From contig WNYE01000006.1 in assembly GCA_021396245.1 (NCBI GenBank), positions 62,001-126,000 of the forward strand: 64,000 nt of DNA. Reading direction: 5' to 3'. This document shows positions 1 to 11,774 of this stretch, piece after piece. The first letter of the stretch is position 1, and every line of letters begins with the position of its first letter. The stretch is from Sporothrix humicola (taxonomy: Eukaryota > Ascomycota > Sordariomycetes > Ophiostomatales > Ophiostomataceae). The notes below the pieces were generated by a model, which was given only the letters and a program-made list of their open reading frames with translations, searched no databases and was not told where the DNA came from. The position numbers and the translations under genes are program-made.

Positions 1-1174
1 AGTCGTTTTAGCTCGTCTTGTCGGATGCCACACTAGCGCACTCGTGTGGGCGGAGCAGTGCTCAGCGAACGTCCCATTGGCTTCGAAGCTCATGATATCG
101 ATGCGAAAATCGGAGGTCGTCAAAGAAGATCGCGAGACTCCTGAGCCTCTCGAAGGTTATCACGTGGCGGACAAGAGGGAGACGGACACAGATATCGAGA
201 TTTGACAGCAGGCCAAAGGAACATGCTGCAACGCTCTTTCCCGCAAAACAACGTGCTTATACGGCCCTGGCAGACGGTATTTGGCAGGTGAGACTCTGCT
301 GCGCTTTGTTTCCATTGGCGTGTGCTATGATAAGCGCAAGTTGCTCCATCCTCTGGGAAGGAGGAAAGAACGCTGGAACGCCTTCCTTGAGATCGACCCT
401 CTGAACCGATCGCCTGCTTTCGGCATAGCGCCACCCGGGAAGCTTGCCCCTCACACAGCTAGCGCGCTGGGAAGCTTCTCTTGGCTCCTGCTCGCCTGCG
501 CGCGGCGCGGACAGTAGCTCAACCTCCATCACCATTGTACCTTCCGCAGTGTGTAAGTGCGCGCCCAAGCCTTGCTCGCCCCCTTTGATGCCCGTTCGAC
601 CGCTTGGAGGCTGAATCGGTATGGAGTGCGTAATACTATTCGTTCCCAGTACCCTCTTTTTTTTCTTTTCTTTTTTTTTTTCGAGTCTTCCTTTTCTCGT
701 TTTCCCCTCATCACAAGGTACTTGCTTTTTCCATCTACCTCCACATCCGTTTCTCCTTTGCGCCTTCCCTCCCCCAACTTGTGTTGACTATGACCGCTGC
801 CCCTCCCTGTTTAGGAAAGAGCGTTCGCGCTGCGTGCACGTCATGGTAGTTCCTTCCCAGTGTTTTGTGTGTTTTGCCCCTCCGGACACCTCTCTGTAGC
901 GTACGTTCGTAGTCGTAGCTTCCCGTCTCGGATGTGCCCCAGCTCCGCCGTGGAGCTCAACCCACGGAAACAAGGAGATGGGCGATGAACGAGCTCCTTC
1001 TCCAAGTATATATAGATGTGCTCGCCACCTCCTGGATCCGGTTCTTTCTTCTCTCCTTCGCTCTCCAGACCCAAACACTCTCATCAACATCTCAATACCA
1101 TCTACGAAAGCCAATCCAGCTTCACATACCAACTACTTCTACCAAACACACATCCTCCACCACCAACCATCAAA
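1..1174 (+). promoter_or_regulatory. Upstream region and 5' leader of ADH1
   Basis: No coding gene is supported here. A long T-rich tract at about 650-682 and further CT-rich stretches precede the alcohol dehydrogenase gene, a layout seen in strongly expressed fungal promoters. A TATA-like element lies at 1007-1014 and a CT-rich initiator-like stretch at about 1040-1080. The short open frames in this part are low-complexity and overlap on both strands. Confidence 0.6.
1007..1014 (+). promoter_or_regulatory. TATA box of ADH1
   Basis: TATATATA lies 161 bases upstream of the ADH1 start codon and is followed by a pyrimidine-rich stretch where transcription could begin. This is the clearest TATA-type promoter in the window and fits a highly expressed glycolytic or fermentative gene. 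Confidence 0.6.
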
Positions 1175-2371
1175 ATGTCTATCCCTACCGAGCAGTGGGC
1201 CCAGGTTGTCGAGAAGACCGGCCAGAGTGAGTTTCTTTCCTCCCAGGTCCCAATGGCACCCAATGGCATCCCAATGGATCTCAACGGATCTCAGTGGCTG
1301 GCTGTCTTTTGTCTTGCCATCACAAGCCTCGAAGCTCCAAGCGAGCTCAAAAGCTAACCTGCATCGCCAGACCCCGTCTACAAGAAGATCCCCGTTGGCA
1401 AGCCCGGCCCCAATGAGGTCCTGATCAACATCAAGTACTCTGGTGTGTGCCACACCGATCTGCACGCCATGCTGGGAGACTGGCCCCTTCCCACCAAGCT
1501 GCCCCTTGTCGGTGGCCACGAGGGTGCCGGTGTCGTCGTTGCCCGCGGCGAGCTGGTCAAGGATGTTGCCATTGGCGACCACGTCGGTGTGAAGTGGATC
1601 AACGGCTCGTGCCTGTCGTGCTCTTTCTGTCGCCAGATGGATGAGCCCCTTTGCGAGAAGGCCACGCTCTCCGGCTACACCGTTGACGGCTCGTTCCAGC
1701 AGTACGCCATTGCCAATGCCGACCACGTTGCCCGCATCCCCAAGGACCTCGACCTCGAGGCCATTGCCCCCGTCCTGTGCGCCGGTATCACCGTCTACAA
1801 GGGCCTGAAGGAGTCGGGCGCTCGCCCCGGCCAGTACGTCGCCATTGTCGGTGCCGGTGGCGGTCTCGGCAACATGGCCATCCAGTACGCCAAGGCCATG
1901 GGCCTGCACGTCATTGCCATTGACGGCGGCGACGAGAAGCGCGACAACACCCTGTCTCTGGGCGCTACGAACTTTGTCGACTTCACCAAGAGCAAGGACG
2001 TCGTCGCTGACGTCAAGGCCGCCACCCCCGATGGCCACGGTCCCCAGGCCGTCATCCTCCTGGCCGTCACTGAGAAGCCGTTCCAGCAGGCTACTCAGTA
2101 CGTCCGCCCCCACGGCACCGTCATCTGCATCGGTCTGCCCGCCAACGCCTTCATCAAGGCCGCCGTCTTCGAGACCGTCATCCGCATGGTCACCATCAAG
2201 GGCTCTTACGTCGGTAACCGCCAGGACACCGCCGAGGCCATTGACTTCTTCGCCCGTGGCCTGATCAAGGCTCCCTACAAGACCGTCGGTCTCAGCGAGC
2301 TGTCCAAGGTCTACGAGCTCATGCACGCCGGCAAGGTCGTCGGCCGCTACGTCGTCGACACCAGCAAATAA
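1175..2371 (+). CDS. ADH1: Alcohol dehydrogenase 1, zinc-dependent (MDR family)
   Basis: This cytosolic NAD-dependent enzyme interconverts acetaldehyde and ethanol. Two exons, 1175-1226 and 1371-2371, encode 350 aa, the usual length of fungal ADH1. The 144-nt intron (GTGAGT...CAG) splits an Asn codon after residue 17. Visible catalytic-zinc residues are Cys44 and His67-Glu68 (GGHEGAG). The structural-zinc cysteines are at 98, 101, 104 and 112, the same numbering as yeast ADH1. The Rossmann nucleotide-binding loop is GAGGGLG near residue 180. The start ATG has a good fungal context (CAAAATGTC) and is the first ATG after the TATA-proximal leader. The exons are very rich in C-ending codons, which suggests high expression. 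Three CCAATGG motifs sit in the intron. Confidence in the family is very high; the physiological direction (ethanol formation or use) cannot be told from sequence. Confidence 0.97.
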
Positions 2372-4583
2372 GCGATCTGTGACATCTAGTCGCAGCGCTT
2401 GCTTGCGCCCTTTCCGCTTCACTGCTCTCTCTGCCTGCTGCGGATAAGTCTTTCTCCTCTTTTTGGTTTTCATTGCTACTGTTTGTGTTGGGACATTTTT
2501 GAGGATTTTGGGATTGATTGGACATTTGGATTGATACGGGAGTTGAAGAGCGAATCGCGCGGTTGTGCGCAACAAAAACGACAAACAAGTCAGGAAACAA
2601 ATTGGGATTGGTTTATTTGTGAAGTGGGATTTTTTGGGAGGCATTTGGATGGGCATAGTTTTTTTATGAGAGCATTTTGGAGCGAGGAAGTTTCGATGAC
2701 GACATTTATCAGGCAATCTTTGAAAAGACCTGAAAGAGAATAAAATCAATACCAAATCACATTGCATTTGACAATACCCCCCCTTCCAATTGACATGCGA
2801 TGCGACGTTGAGTGGAAGCAGGACGCGAAATGAACAGAACCCCCCGGAACAGCAGGAAACGCGACAAGAAAGAGGGCAAAAAGACAAAGACAAAAGGCAA
2901 GTTTTCTTCCAAATTGGTGTGTAAGTGAACCTAACCCATTCTCCACTGCAGATCACTCAGCCTCGCAGAAACGACAAAAAAAACATGCCCCGCTCAAGAC
3001 CTCAAGCTTATCCCTCGCAGTTGACATTGACAATGGCGAACCGACCAAATCCTTGGGCCTCGCGAACGATCAAAATTTCCACATCTTGAGGCTGGAATAC
3101 CGGAATTTTCCAACATGGCCAAAGAGGCCGACCAAAAGCCCGTGTTTGGCACGACTTTGGCAAGAACAGTGAAACAACAGAGCACAATCACATGGCGCAA
3201 GGCTCGGTTTGAACCTGTTTTGTCTTTTGCTCACTGAAGACCTGTCTCTTTGTTCCTTGACAGTCCTCTCTAGTCAACTTTATTTCCGCTATTCAATTTT
3301 GACGTGTGTATAATTATAGTGCGAAAACAGGAAGCCATATTTCGAACTTCACCCCCTCCCTCCCAACCCAAACGGAATCGATTGTCCAATGCGTCAACTA
3401 TGTTCGACGACGATCTAGTCAAGAGCCACCGAATTTATTTCCATCCCATGTCCATAAACGAACTCGATCGCAAACCGACAGCCTTCCCATGCACCTCGAT
3501 CACCAGTATAAAACAGGGCGGGGATGGGGATTGAGGATTGATATATGAAAGAGGTGGAATCAGTCGAAAAACCATAGGCTGTGGCATGTTGAATCTGGTT
3601 TAGGGGATAAAAGGGACATGGTGACGGGCGCTTGCAAAGAGATGAGGAGAAATGGGTTCAAAAGTTCCCTGAGAACGGATGGAAGAAGTCGAAAAGGAGC
3701 TTGCATGTATAGAAAGACAGTGGACGAGAAAGTGCGAGATTGATCATCGAAAAATAGACGAAAATTAGAAGAAAAAAATATAAATGAGAAGACATCAAAT
3801 GAGATGCATATGACGTCACAAATAAAACGTATCGCACATGGGAATAATATCGTTGCAAATGTGACAGAATAGAAAATGGAGAGAAAGCATCGCTTGTACT
3901 TTTAATCATGTCATGATAGGCCCAGAAAGGTGCTAAACAAACGTGTTGCAGACATCATTTTAAGAGAATTCGTAGCGAACATTTGGACGTAACGACAAAA
4001 CACAATGGAAAATAGGCGGAGAGAAAAGAAAAGAAACAGATAACGACAAATAAAAAGAGCAAGTAACGGTAGCCGTGCGCCTTCATGAGCCGGCCCATGG
4101 GGGCAACAAAGAAGGAAGTATGGCAACATTTTTGTTTTGAAAAGAAAAAGAGACTGCATAAGGAAAAGAACAGCAAAGAAACAGCGAAGAAAAACAAAGT
4201 AAAAACGACAATGGAAGCAGCAAGGGGCAGCAGTGGTAAGTCGTGAGAAGAAGATAGAACGACGGCATCATGGAAGGAAAATAAACACAGACGCACGGCA
4301 CTGCCGGGTTTTAGCCCTACTCCTAAAGAAAACCGGCCGGATAAAGAGGTCGGTGAGAGGCAACCATCCCAGACACCAAAACAAGCGAGAGTTTTCCATG
4401 CCAATCAAAATTCGCATCAACGTCGAGGCCGCGGAGGAGGTAGGGGCCTGCTTAGATCGTCCGAGTCGTCGTTCCGGCGGTCAGCCGGGTCGCCATATTC
4501 GATCGGTAGCGGTCCGGTCCTGTCGGGGGTCAATGGCGCTTGTCCGCCACGGCTGAGAAACTTTAGTTGCGCCTCGCCGAATT
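2372..4583. other. Convergent spacer between ADH1 and the Pub1-like gene
   Basis: The region holds the 3' ends of two converging genes. An AATAAA at 2739-2744 could serve ADH1 polyadenylation, although it is about 370 bases past the stop. The remainder is A/T-rich with purine-rich runs (about 3650-4220). No coding exon is supported. Confidence 0.6.
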
Positions 4584-6086
4584 CTATTGGCGACCGCCAC
4601 CGCCGTTGTGTCTCATGCCGCCGTACTGGGGGAAGTACTGCGTCGGTGTGTTAGGGTAAGGGCCAGGGGCCTGGGCGTTCTGGGGGCTGAAAGCCTGCTG
4701 CTGCTGCTGCTGCTGCTGTCCCTGGGAGGGATCGAAACCGCCCTGAGCGTTGGGAGTCTTGTCCTTGCCCCACTGTGTAAAGGTGTTAGAGAACTGTGAC
4801 TAAAATGAGGAATGAGATGATCGGGATTCAACTTACGCTGCACTTCAGAGGACGACCGTTGACGTTGTAGCCGTTGAGCTGGCAGATGGCCATAGCGGCG
4901 TTCTCGTGGGTGTCCAGCTTGATGAAAGCAAAGCCGCGGTCCGACTGGAAACGGGACTCCACCACATAGCCGAAGTTCTGGAACAGAGGAACCAGGTCGT
5001 TCTGGGTCGTGTAGGGCGTCAGGTTACCAACATAGCACGTCGTCTGCCACGCCGGGGTCTGGTTCACCACCATATCGTAGCTATTGACACCGTGGGTCGG
5101 GAAGTGGTGGTGGCCAAAGGGCGTGGTGGGCGTCATGCCCATCTGCTGCATCGCCTGCTGCTGGGCCATGGACGGCTGGCCCTTCTGGTTGGCCCAGTTG
5201 CAGCGGATGGCACGGGAACCGAGCCACTCGCCATCCATGCTGCTCAGAGCCTTCTCGGCCTCCGGGCGGTCACGGAAGGCAACAAAGCCGTAGCCACGCG
5301 ACCGGCCAGTCTTCATGTCCCACATGACACGTGCCTCTGAGACGGAGCCAAACTGAGCGAAAGCCTGCGTAAGGATCTCGTCATTGACCTCGTTGGACAG
5401 ATCGCCGACAAAAATATGGAAGTGGCCAGAGGTATCCTCCTTGCCCGTCGTGTTTGCCTGGTAGGCCCAGTTCACGCGAATCTCCTGCATATCGAATCCT
5501 GTATTAGTCCCAAACTCTCTGTATAAAAGCCCCCCTCTCTCTTCTTTTGTCCAGTGTTGCACACGTACCGACTGGTGGACTCTGCGGCCGTTGAGGGTCT
5601 GCATAGCACGCTCAGCTGCGCCCGGGTCGTCGTACTCGATGAAACCGTAGTTGAAGCCCTTGGCCTGAAAAGTAAAGTAGTTAGCTCATGTATAAACCCA
5701 GCGAGTCTCGGCAGTTTCAACATCGCTATATATTCGGTTTTCGTAGTGGGAGGGAGGGGATGTCTCACGTTCTTGTCGGGGATGATCTTGACGTTCTGGA
5801 CGTGGCCAGTCGTCTCAAAGATCTGGCGGAGGACGTCCTCAGTAACCCGCTGGTCAAGGCCGCCCACATAAAGTGCACGCTTGTTGGGTTCCGGGGCAGA
5901 GCGGCGAGTGAAGCCACCGGCACTAGTGGGAGACATCATGCCGCCCTTGTCGCCGCCAATGGGCGAGGTGATGGCCGTGGGAATGGGGTTGTTGTTCTGC
6001 GGAATGTGGAGCGGCGCGGGGGCCATGTGGCCCTGGTTGGAGCCATTCTGGCCGTTGTTCTGCTGGGCGGAGGCGGTATCGGCCAT
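4584..6086 (-). CDS. PUB1: Pub1/TIA-1-type poly(A)+ RNA-binding protein, three RRMs
   Basis: Four exons on the minus strand (6086-5769, 5664-5569, 5484-4837, 4772-4584) join in frame to 416 aa. The donors are GTGAGA, GTACGT and GTAAGT and the acceptors are all CAG. RRM1 (about residues 70-147) has RNP2 LYVGGL and RNP1 KGFNYGFI. RRM2 has IFVGDL and RGYGFVAF. RRM3 has CYVGNL and RGFAFIKL. The segment CSWGKD after RRM3, followed by a Q-rich, G/N-rich tail (seven Q in a row), is typical of Pub1 and TIA-1. Members bind U- or AU-rich RNA, affect mRNA stability and join stress granules; that role is inferred from the family. The N-terminal about 65 residues are low-complexity (N, Q, P). The start ATG is followed directly by the conserved reading frame. 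A likely 5'-UTR intron lies upstream (6310-6517). Confidence 0.93.
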
Positions 6087-9000
6087 TTTGAAGGTGAACA
6101 GGTGAGAATTGACAAAAGCTGGTCGTAAAAAAAAGTACGGGTTCGTAAAATTCGTGAGATAGTAGATAGGAACAAGAAAGCTCGACAGTCGACGTAAATC
6201 GTGAGGGAGAAAGACGAAAGGATCCGTTCAAAAAAGCGACAAGGCTGAAAAAGAAGAGTTGGGGTATAAGACACGAAGCCTAGGGGACCGACGATGAAAC
6301 TGAAACAAACTGTTCTGTGTTAGCGACGGAGGCGGTCGATGGTCTTTCGACAGGCTTTGCGCAGGCAAAGAAGGGCAAGACGGCCAGAGAAAAGAAACAA
6401 AGCCCGAAAAAGCAATCATGGGAAAAGGCAAAAGAAAGTATGACCAATAGGGGGGAGGGGCAGGGGGTAAGAAAGCGGCCTGGTGATGTCCGGAGCCGAT
6501 GTCGAGCGCACACTTACGAGAACTGAAGGAGTCTTGACGAAGAGGAGGTCAACAAAGGAAACCTGGAAGCTGGAGCTCGAAGCTGGAAGCTGGAAGCTAG
6601 GGCCACCGGCGAACTGGACAAGACGAGCTTGAGGTATCACGGGCACTAGACAACTAGTGCGAGAGGAGGAACGCCGACGCCGACAAAGCAAGGAGACTGA
6701 CGCAATGGAAGGCAAGGAGAGAGAGATAGATGAGACGAGCAGTTGACAGCGACCGATGACGAGAAAAAGAGAAGAAGCAGGTAAATGCGACCGAGAAAAG
6801 GATTGGAGGCGGTGCGAAGAGGGGAGGAGAAGGAAAAAAAGAGGTCAGAAAAGATAAGCGGCGAAGGAGACAAAGTGGGAAATTCGTCAGGCGAAGAAAA
6901 ATAAGGAATAGCGAAGACGAAACAAGGAGGGGACAGCAAAATGAAAAGGGGTGCGCGAATCCGCTGAAAAGGAAACCGAAGCAGCAGGGCCGAACAAAAC
7001 AAAAAACAAGGAGATGGTGATTTTCGTTGCTTGGAGAGGAAGAAGGGAAAAAAAGGCGGAGGAGGGAGAAGAAGAGAAGCAGAAGGAGAGGAGTAGAAGA
7101 TGCAGGAGGAGAAAGTGGGTGGAGAGGTGAGAAAAAAGAAAGGAAAGGACGAGGGACGGTAATTTTTGACTGAAATCCTTATAAAAGGTGTAAGAAACAG
7201 CAGACGACGGGCAAGAGCCAGCGACCTCAGGGGATGTTAGAGTATGCATGGGATGAAAGGGAAGGCACGAGGGGAGGTCTGGACAGCTGGGGCGGAAGGT
7301 GCAAAGGGCCCTGGCGTGACAGTTTGACGCTTGCACGCTGGCAGGTGCTTGTGGTCTTTGTGGTGTCAGGGGAAAGGCAGGAGCAAAGGGGAAAAGGGGA
7401 AAGCCCCCTTCGACGGTGGCCGGGCGGGACATAGTTAGCGCGCTTTAGTTGAGCAGTTATTTGGATATTTAGGGGGCAAGAGGGGGGCTACGCGGCGGCA
7501 GTGGAGCTTTCTAGCGGCGCCAGAAGCTGTCCTTTTTTGGTCTTTTTGGCGGCGGCCGTTGAAGACAGTTGGCTCTTACAGGTTTGGGGGTTTGACGTAT
7601 CTGACGCCGCATGGATGCAAATAATGCAGGAGGATTTGTCTGCGTTGAGTCGAGAAAGCAGGACTTCGCATACAGGTACGAAATACGGGGCATCACTTGC
7701 GTTGGGCCTTGAATGCATGCGGCTCGTTTGCCGACAGCGAATTACTAGACAAAAAGGCAAGGCCTAGAGACGTAGCGGAGCTGACGAGCCTTCCCCAGAC
7801 AGAAACAGAAAGAGCAGACGAGCAGATATGCATCTAAACGCCTCTGGCACAATGGGCAAGGACCACAAGGAAGGAGAGCCACGAGGTACACAGTAAGGCA
7901 ACAAGGCAACAGAGGGAAGGCGACGAGCCTCTTTTGGTGTTTTGCGTTGCGCACTCTGCCCAAACGAATCCCGGCCCAGGCCAGCCAATCTCTTGTGTGC
8001 TTCGTTCCATGGTTGCCGTCTTTTGCTCTCCGCACCCCTCCATTGCAGAATTTATTTTTTTCTTCTGATTTTCTGATTTATTTTTTTATTGTTCCCTTCT
8101 CCTCATGCCAGGATTTGGTCCTCTGTGTGCTGTTGACGAGAGGACCGTTTGTGCCCCCACTTTGTCAAATACTGCTCTCTGATTGGTCCTCTCTCAGTCC
8201 CAACCGTTTGAATTCGAACGGCAGCACAATGAGACATTCCACGCCGGCCTGCCTTATTTCTTAATTTATTTTATTTTACATTATATTTTTCTTATTTCAC
8301 ACTGAGCATATCACCGGCAAGGCCAGAGAACGGGCCTTGTCGTCCCAGATCCGAAAGTGGACAAAAGGCACACACAAAGACGAACCTGTCAGGGGTCTCA
8401 AGGCCTGGCCTTGCAGGGCAATCGAAAGGCCAGTAAAAAGCAGGGACGAGAAAAGGAAGAGTGTACGGAGTAATGGGGCCAAGAAATGCCACCTTCAACA
8501 CCCGAGACGCTACACGGGCCATGTTCGTCTGGTCTGAGGCTGGAGTTGGATTCCGACAGATCAACAAGCTGGTCACGTCATGAGCACCTTCCGTCACCAG
8601 ACTAGGCCACGCGATTTCCGAATGTGAGGTTGTCAATCTCGTCAGTGAACCAGGAAACTGCTACCAGCACAAGAACTGCAAGTGCGTTTGCACACCTTCA
8701 TCGCTCCTACCCTCTCTGCCCCTCAAGCTTCTTTGGGCCGACCTATCTTACACCTATCATGACCCCCATCTTAGATACTCATATTGCTGCTCCCTTCATT
8801 TTTGCTCCTTCCTTCACCGCCAAGAAGGGCCTCTCTTAAGAGCCGGCATACCGTTTTCGGTGACCAGCCCCTGTCATAAAGCAGAGCGTGCAGGCTGAAT
8901 GTGCTTGTCAAGACATCTGGAGTTGCTCGTCATAATTGCTACCAAAGTACGCTGTATTACTTCGTACTGTTGAGGAATGAGGTGTTAAGTAGGGCTGTTG

Positions 9001-9396
9001 AGAAAAGCTTCAAGATCTGCTAGCGAACAAAGGGCCTGTATTTTAGGCGCCGGAAACTACCGGTGGGTCTGTGCTACTTATTTCATACGGTGCTGGGACA
9101 GTGCCACACTGTATTTCTCCAAGACTGCAGGGCACGTGCTAATCCGCTTAGGGACTCCACGCGGGGAAGGAGCCGCCGATGGCACTTGCACACCCTCTTT
9201 GACCTTACTGGTGTAAAATCGAATCGCGACTCCTTTTCCCGATCCCGATTGACCTCACTCTCTCATCAACCCCGACGAATGCACCCACGGCGCGCACCTC
9301 CTTCGCACCCCCGCGACGCCCAACTGACGTCCCCGTCATCCTCAATACCATCGCCAGCACCGATACCGATTGCTGTCGCCGCCATTACTTGCAGTG
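6087..9396. other. Divergent promoter region, Pub1-like and Mediator-like genes
   Basis: No coding gene is supported over this 3.3 kb. The left third is GA-rich on the plus strand, which makes a CT-rich leader for the Pub1-like gene. A run of GGAAGCT-type direct repeats lies at 6563-6600. A TACGGAGTA motif lies at 8464-8472. Open frames here are low-complexity or lack family features. Confidence 0.5.
6310..6517 (-). other. Candidate 5'-UTR intron of the Pub1-like gene
   Basis: On the minus strand a GTAAGTG donor begins at 6517. A branch-like GCTAAC followed by CAG ends at 6310. The 208-nt interval lies about 220 bases upstream of the start codon. The pairing of sites is inferred from consensus only. 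Confidence 0.4.
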
Positions 9397-11343
9397 ATGG
9401 CGGCCCAACAGCCGGCGCGGAACCAGGCCGCGCTGGAGATGCTGGAGCAAACGGTTGGCGAAGTGGTGCGTTGATGCATCTTAATACTCTCGACTAGGTT
9501 TCTGGAACACTGTGCTAATCTTGTGGTTCTTTCTGCCCCCCAACAGCTCATCCAAGCCGGCAAGGCGATTCGTGCGCAAGCTAAGAACGGCCGCAAAGTG
9601 GTCGGCGCCTTGAACGCGACGAAGATCAGCGAGGCAAACACGCAGTTCAATGCCACTCTCGATAGTATCGAGACGGAAATTGTTAGTGGACACCAAGGAA
9701 ATGCGAGATGGTGATGGAAACCTGGATAACGAGCTCTTCTGACCAATCCCCCCTAGCTGCGCGCAAAAGCCACGCTCCGCCGCGATCTCGACCTCCTCCG
9801 GGCTCAAAAGAGCGTCGCCGCCTCGTCTGCCGCCAACGCAAAGAGAGAATCGTCTTCGGCTGGAACGCCGGCCCTCCACCAGGCCCCCGCGGCAGCCATG
9901 GACGTCGACCTGGAGGATACGAAACCTGCCGCCGTCAAGATTAAGACCGAACCGGCCTCCGACGTATCTAATACAAACGCCAGCACGCCTGCAGTCACTG
10001 CCATGGCGCCCTTCCCTAATATGGATCTGGATTCGCCGGCGACTGCATCCCCAGCGACGGTAGTAGGGGCCGCATCGACTCAGACGTCTACCTCGAACAA
10101 ATCGCCCGCGGTTAAGAAGGAGACCGTCGTTCGGCCGCCGCAGTGGACCAATAAGCCAGGATCGACACCGAGCAGCACAGTGGGCGCGTCTCCAGCCAAC
10201 ACGGCGACGTCCGCTGCAACAGCAGCTGCGAATAAGGCCCCAGCCCGGAAGCGGACAGTGTCGCCAGCCGCAATGCGGGTGCCGTCTCCAGCGGCCTCGA
10301 GATCGACTGCCTCGCCAGCCGCGACCAAGGTTCCTTCGCCAGTTCTCGTTAAGTCGGCAGCAGGCTCTCCGGCTGTCGGTAAAGCGTCGACGTCACAACC
10401 GCCAACCCCAACACCAGCAGTGGGCGTTACAGCAGGCGGTGCCAACAAGGCCATATCGCTGTCTTCGTCGTCCTCTTCGCCGTCTGTTACTGCTACCTCG
10501 CCCGTTTTGACAAAGAAGTCTGCGGCGGCAGCAGCAGCCCGGTCTACACCGCCTTTGAAGTCGACGACACCGGTGCCTGCGCCGCGGATTCCGACGCCGA
10601 TAACAGCGCCTGCCGTCAAGCCGCCACCGGCAGCACCGCCCGTGACTATGACGCCCATTCCGCCGCCTGTTCCGCCAACATCTGCCCCTGTTTCCGCGCC
10701 TGCGCCGGTTGCTCCTGTGCCGGCCATGGAAGCGCCGTCCAACGATATCAACATGGACGACTTTTTCGAACTTACGGGCCCGTCCGGCAGTGACGATGCG
10801 TCGAATCTGGGATTCACCAACATGCAATTTTCGCTGGTCCCTGTCCCTACCGAGGAGGAGGTCAAGAAAACGCAGCCACCGCCGCAGCCGACCCCCAAAC
10901 AGCAGACTGCTGTTCCGGTGCCCAAGATTCCAACTTCTGCAGCACCCGCTCCACAGCCGCCTCAACAGCAGCAGCAGCAGGTCGACGACACTGAGTTTGA
11001 CGTGGAAAAGTTTGCAGCCGATGCAGCCCAGAATCTCATGATGGACACGGACTTTTCGACGGCGCCGCCTGCTGTTCAGAAACAGATCCAGCTCCAGCAG
11101 CAGCAACAACAGCAACAACAGCAGCAACAGCAGTCAGCACAGCCGTCGGCAAGCACCAATGACCTTTTGATGCCGGATGCTTCGGGAGCCCTTGGTGGTG
11201 CTGGCGCTGGCGATCCAGACGATCTGTTCAGCTTTATCGACAGCAATATGGAGGGCCTCGACGACCCGACGACCAATTTCGATGAGCTCTACATGGGCGG
11301 CAACGATACGATCGACATCGACGACTACTTTGACACAGCATAG
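9397..11343 (+). CDS. Low-complexity nuclear coactivator, possibly Mediator subunit 2
   Basis: Three exons (9397-9465, 9547-9681, 9757-11343) join in frame to 596 aa; introns are 81 and 75 nt. Residues 1 to about 100 form a helical, conserved-looking segment that spans both introns and ends in a charged helix (LRRDLDLLRAQ). The middle is a long disordered A/P/S/T-rich region with repeated SPA and TPV motifs and a lysine/glutamate patch (VKIKTEP) resembling a SUMO site. Around residues 440-455 there is a glutamine run. The last 60 residues are acidic and aromatic (DDLFSFIDSN, TIDIDDYFDT), like an activation-domain tail. The overall plan (short N-terminal helical bundle, Q/N-rich middle, acidic phenylalanine-containing end) resembles fungal Med2, but I see no decisive motif. 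The coding call is strong because of intron phase and codon use; the functional name is tentative. Confidence 0.6.
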
Positions 11344-11774
11344 AATCGAGTAGACGACCTACTAATTTTTTTTTTTTTTTGGAAGAATATTTCTAGACTA
11401 CACGGGTGTAGCTTTGCTGGGAAAACACAAGAACACAAGATACCAGGTTGTGTGTTTGTTTGTTTGTTTGTTTGCTATTTGTTTCTCTTTTCTTATTGCG
11501 CGGTGTTTACTATCTCGGGTATTCTTTCTTTCTCGTTTACTTTTACTCATACTTTTCTTTACTATTGGCATACCGGCGTTTCAAAAACCTGCAAAAGGAA
11601 TCTCGGGAAAGGCGGGTCGCCATCGCTTCAGCCACAATACGTTGCTTTTGGTACTCAAATACAATCATAGATTATATGTACAAAGATATCTTACTGCGGT
11701 ATGTGAGCTGGCCTTAATGTGCCTATATATGCATCATAAACCCCCCTTATTTATCACAAGTCTTATACAACCAT
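11344..11774. other. Convergent 3'-end spacer with TTTG repeat
   Basis: The spacer carries the 3' ends of the Mediator-like gene (+) and the GH5 gene (-). It includes a T14 run just after the stop at about 11367 and five perfect TTTG units at 11455-11474. Nothing coding is seen. Confidence 0.5.
11455..11474 (+). repeat. (TTTG)5 microsatellite in a 3' UTR
   Basis: Five perfect tandem copies of TTTG lie about 110 bases after the stop codon of the upstream plus-strand gene. Confidence 0.85.

Noticed and set aside
1139..2956. 605-codon open frame antisense to ADH1
   Set aside because: It mirrors the codon bias of ADH1 (C-ending codons give stop-free antisense frames) and shows no family motif; its low-complexity D/G/V composition is typical of an antisense shadow.
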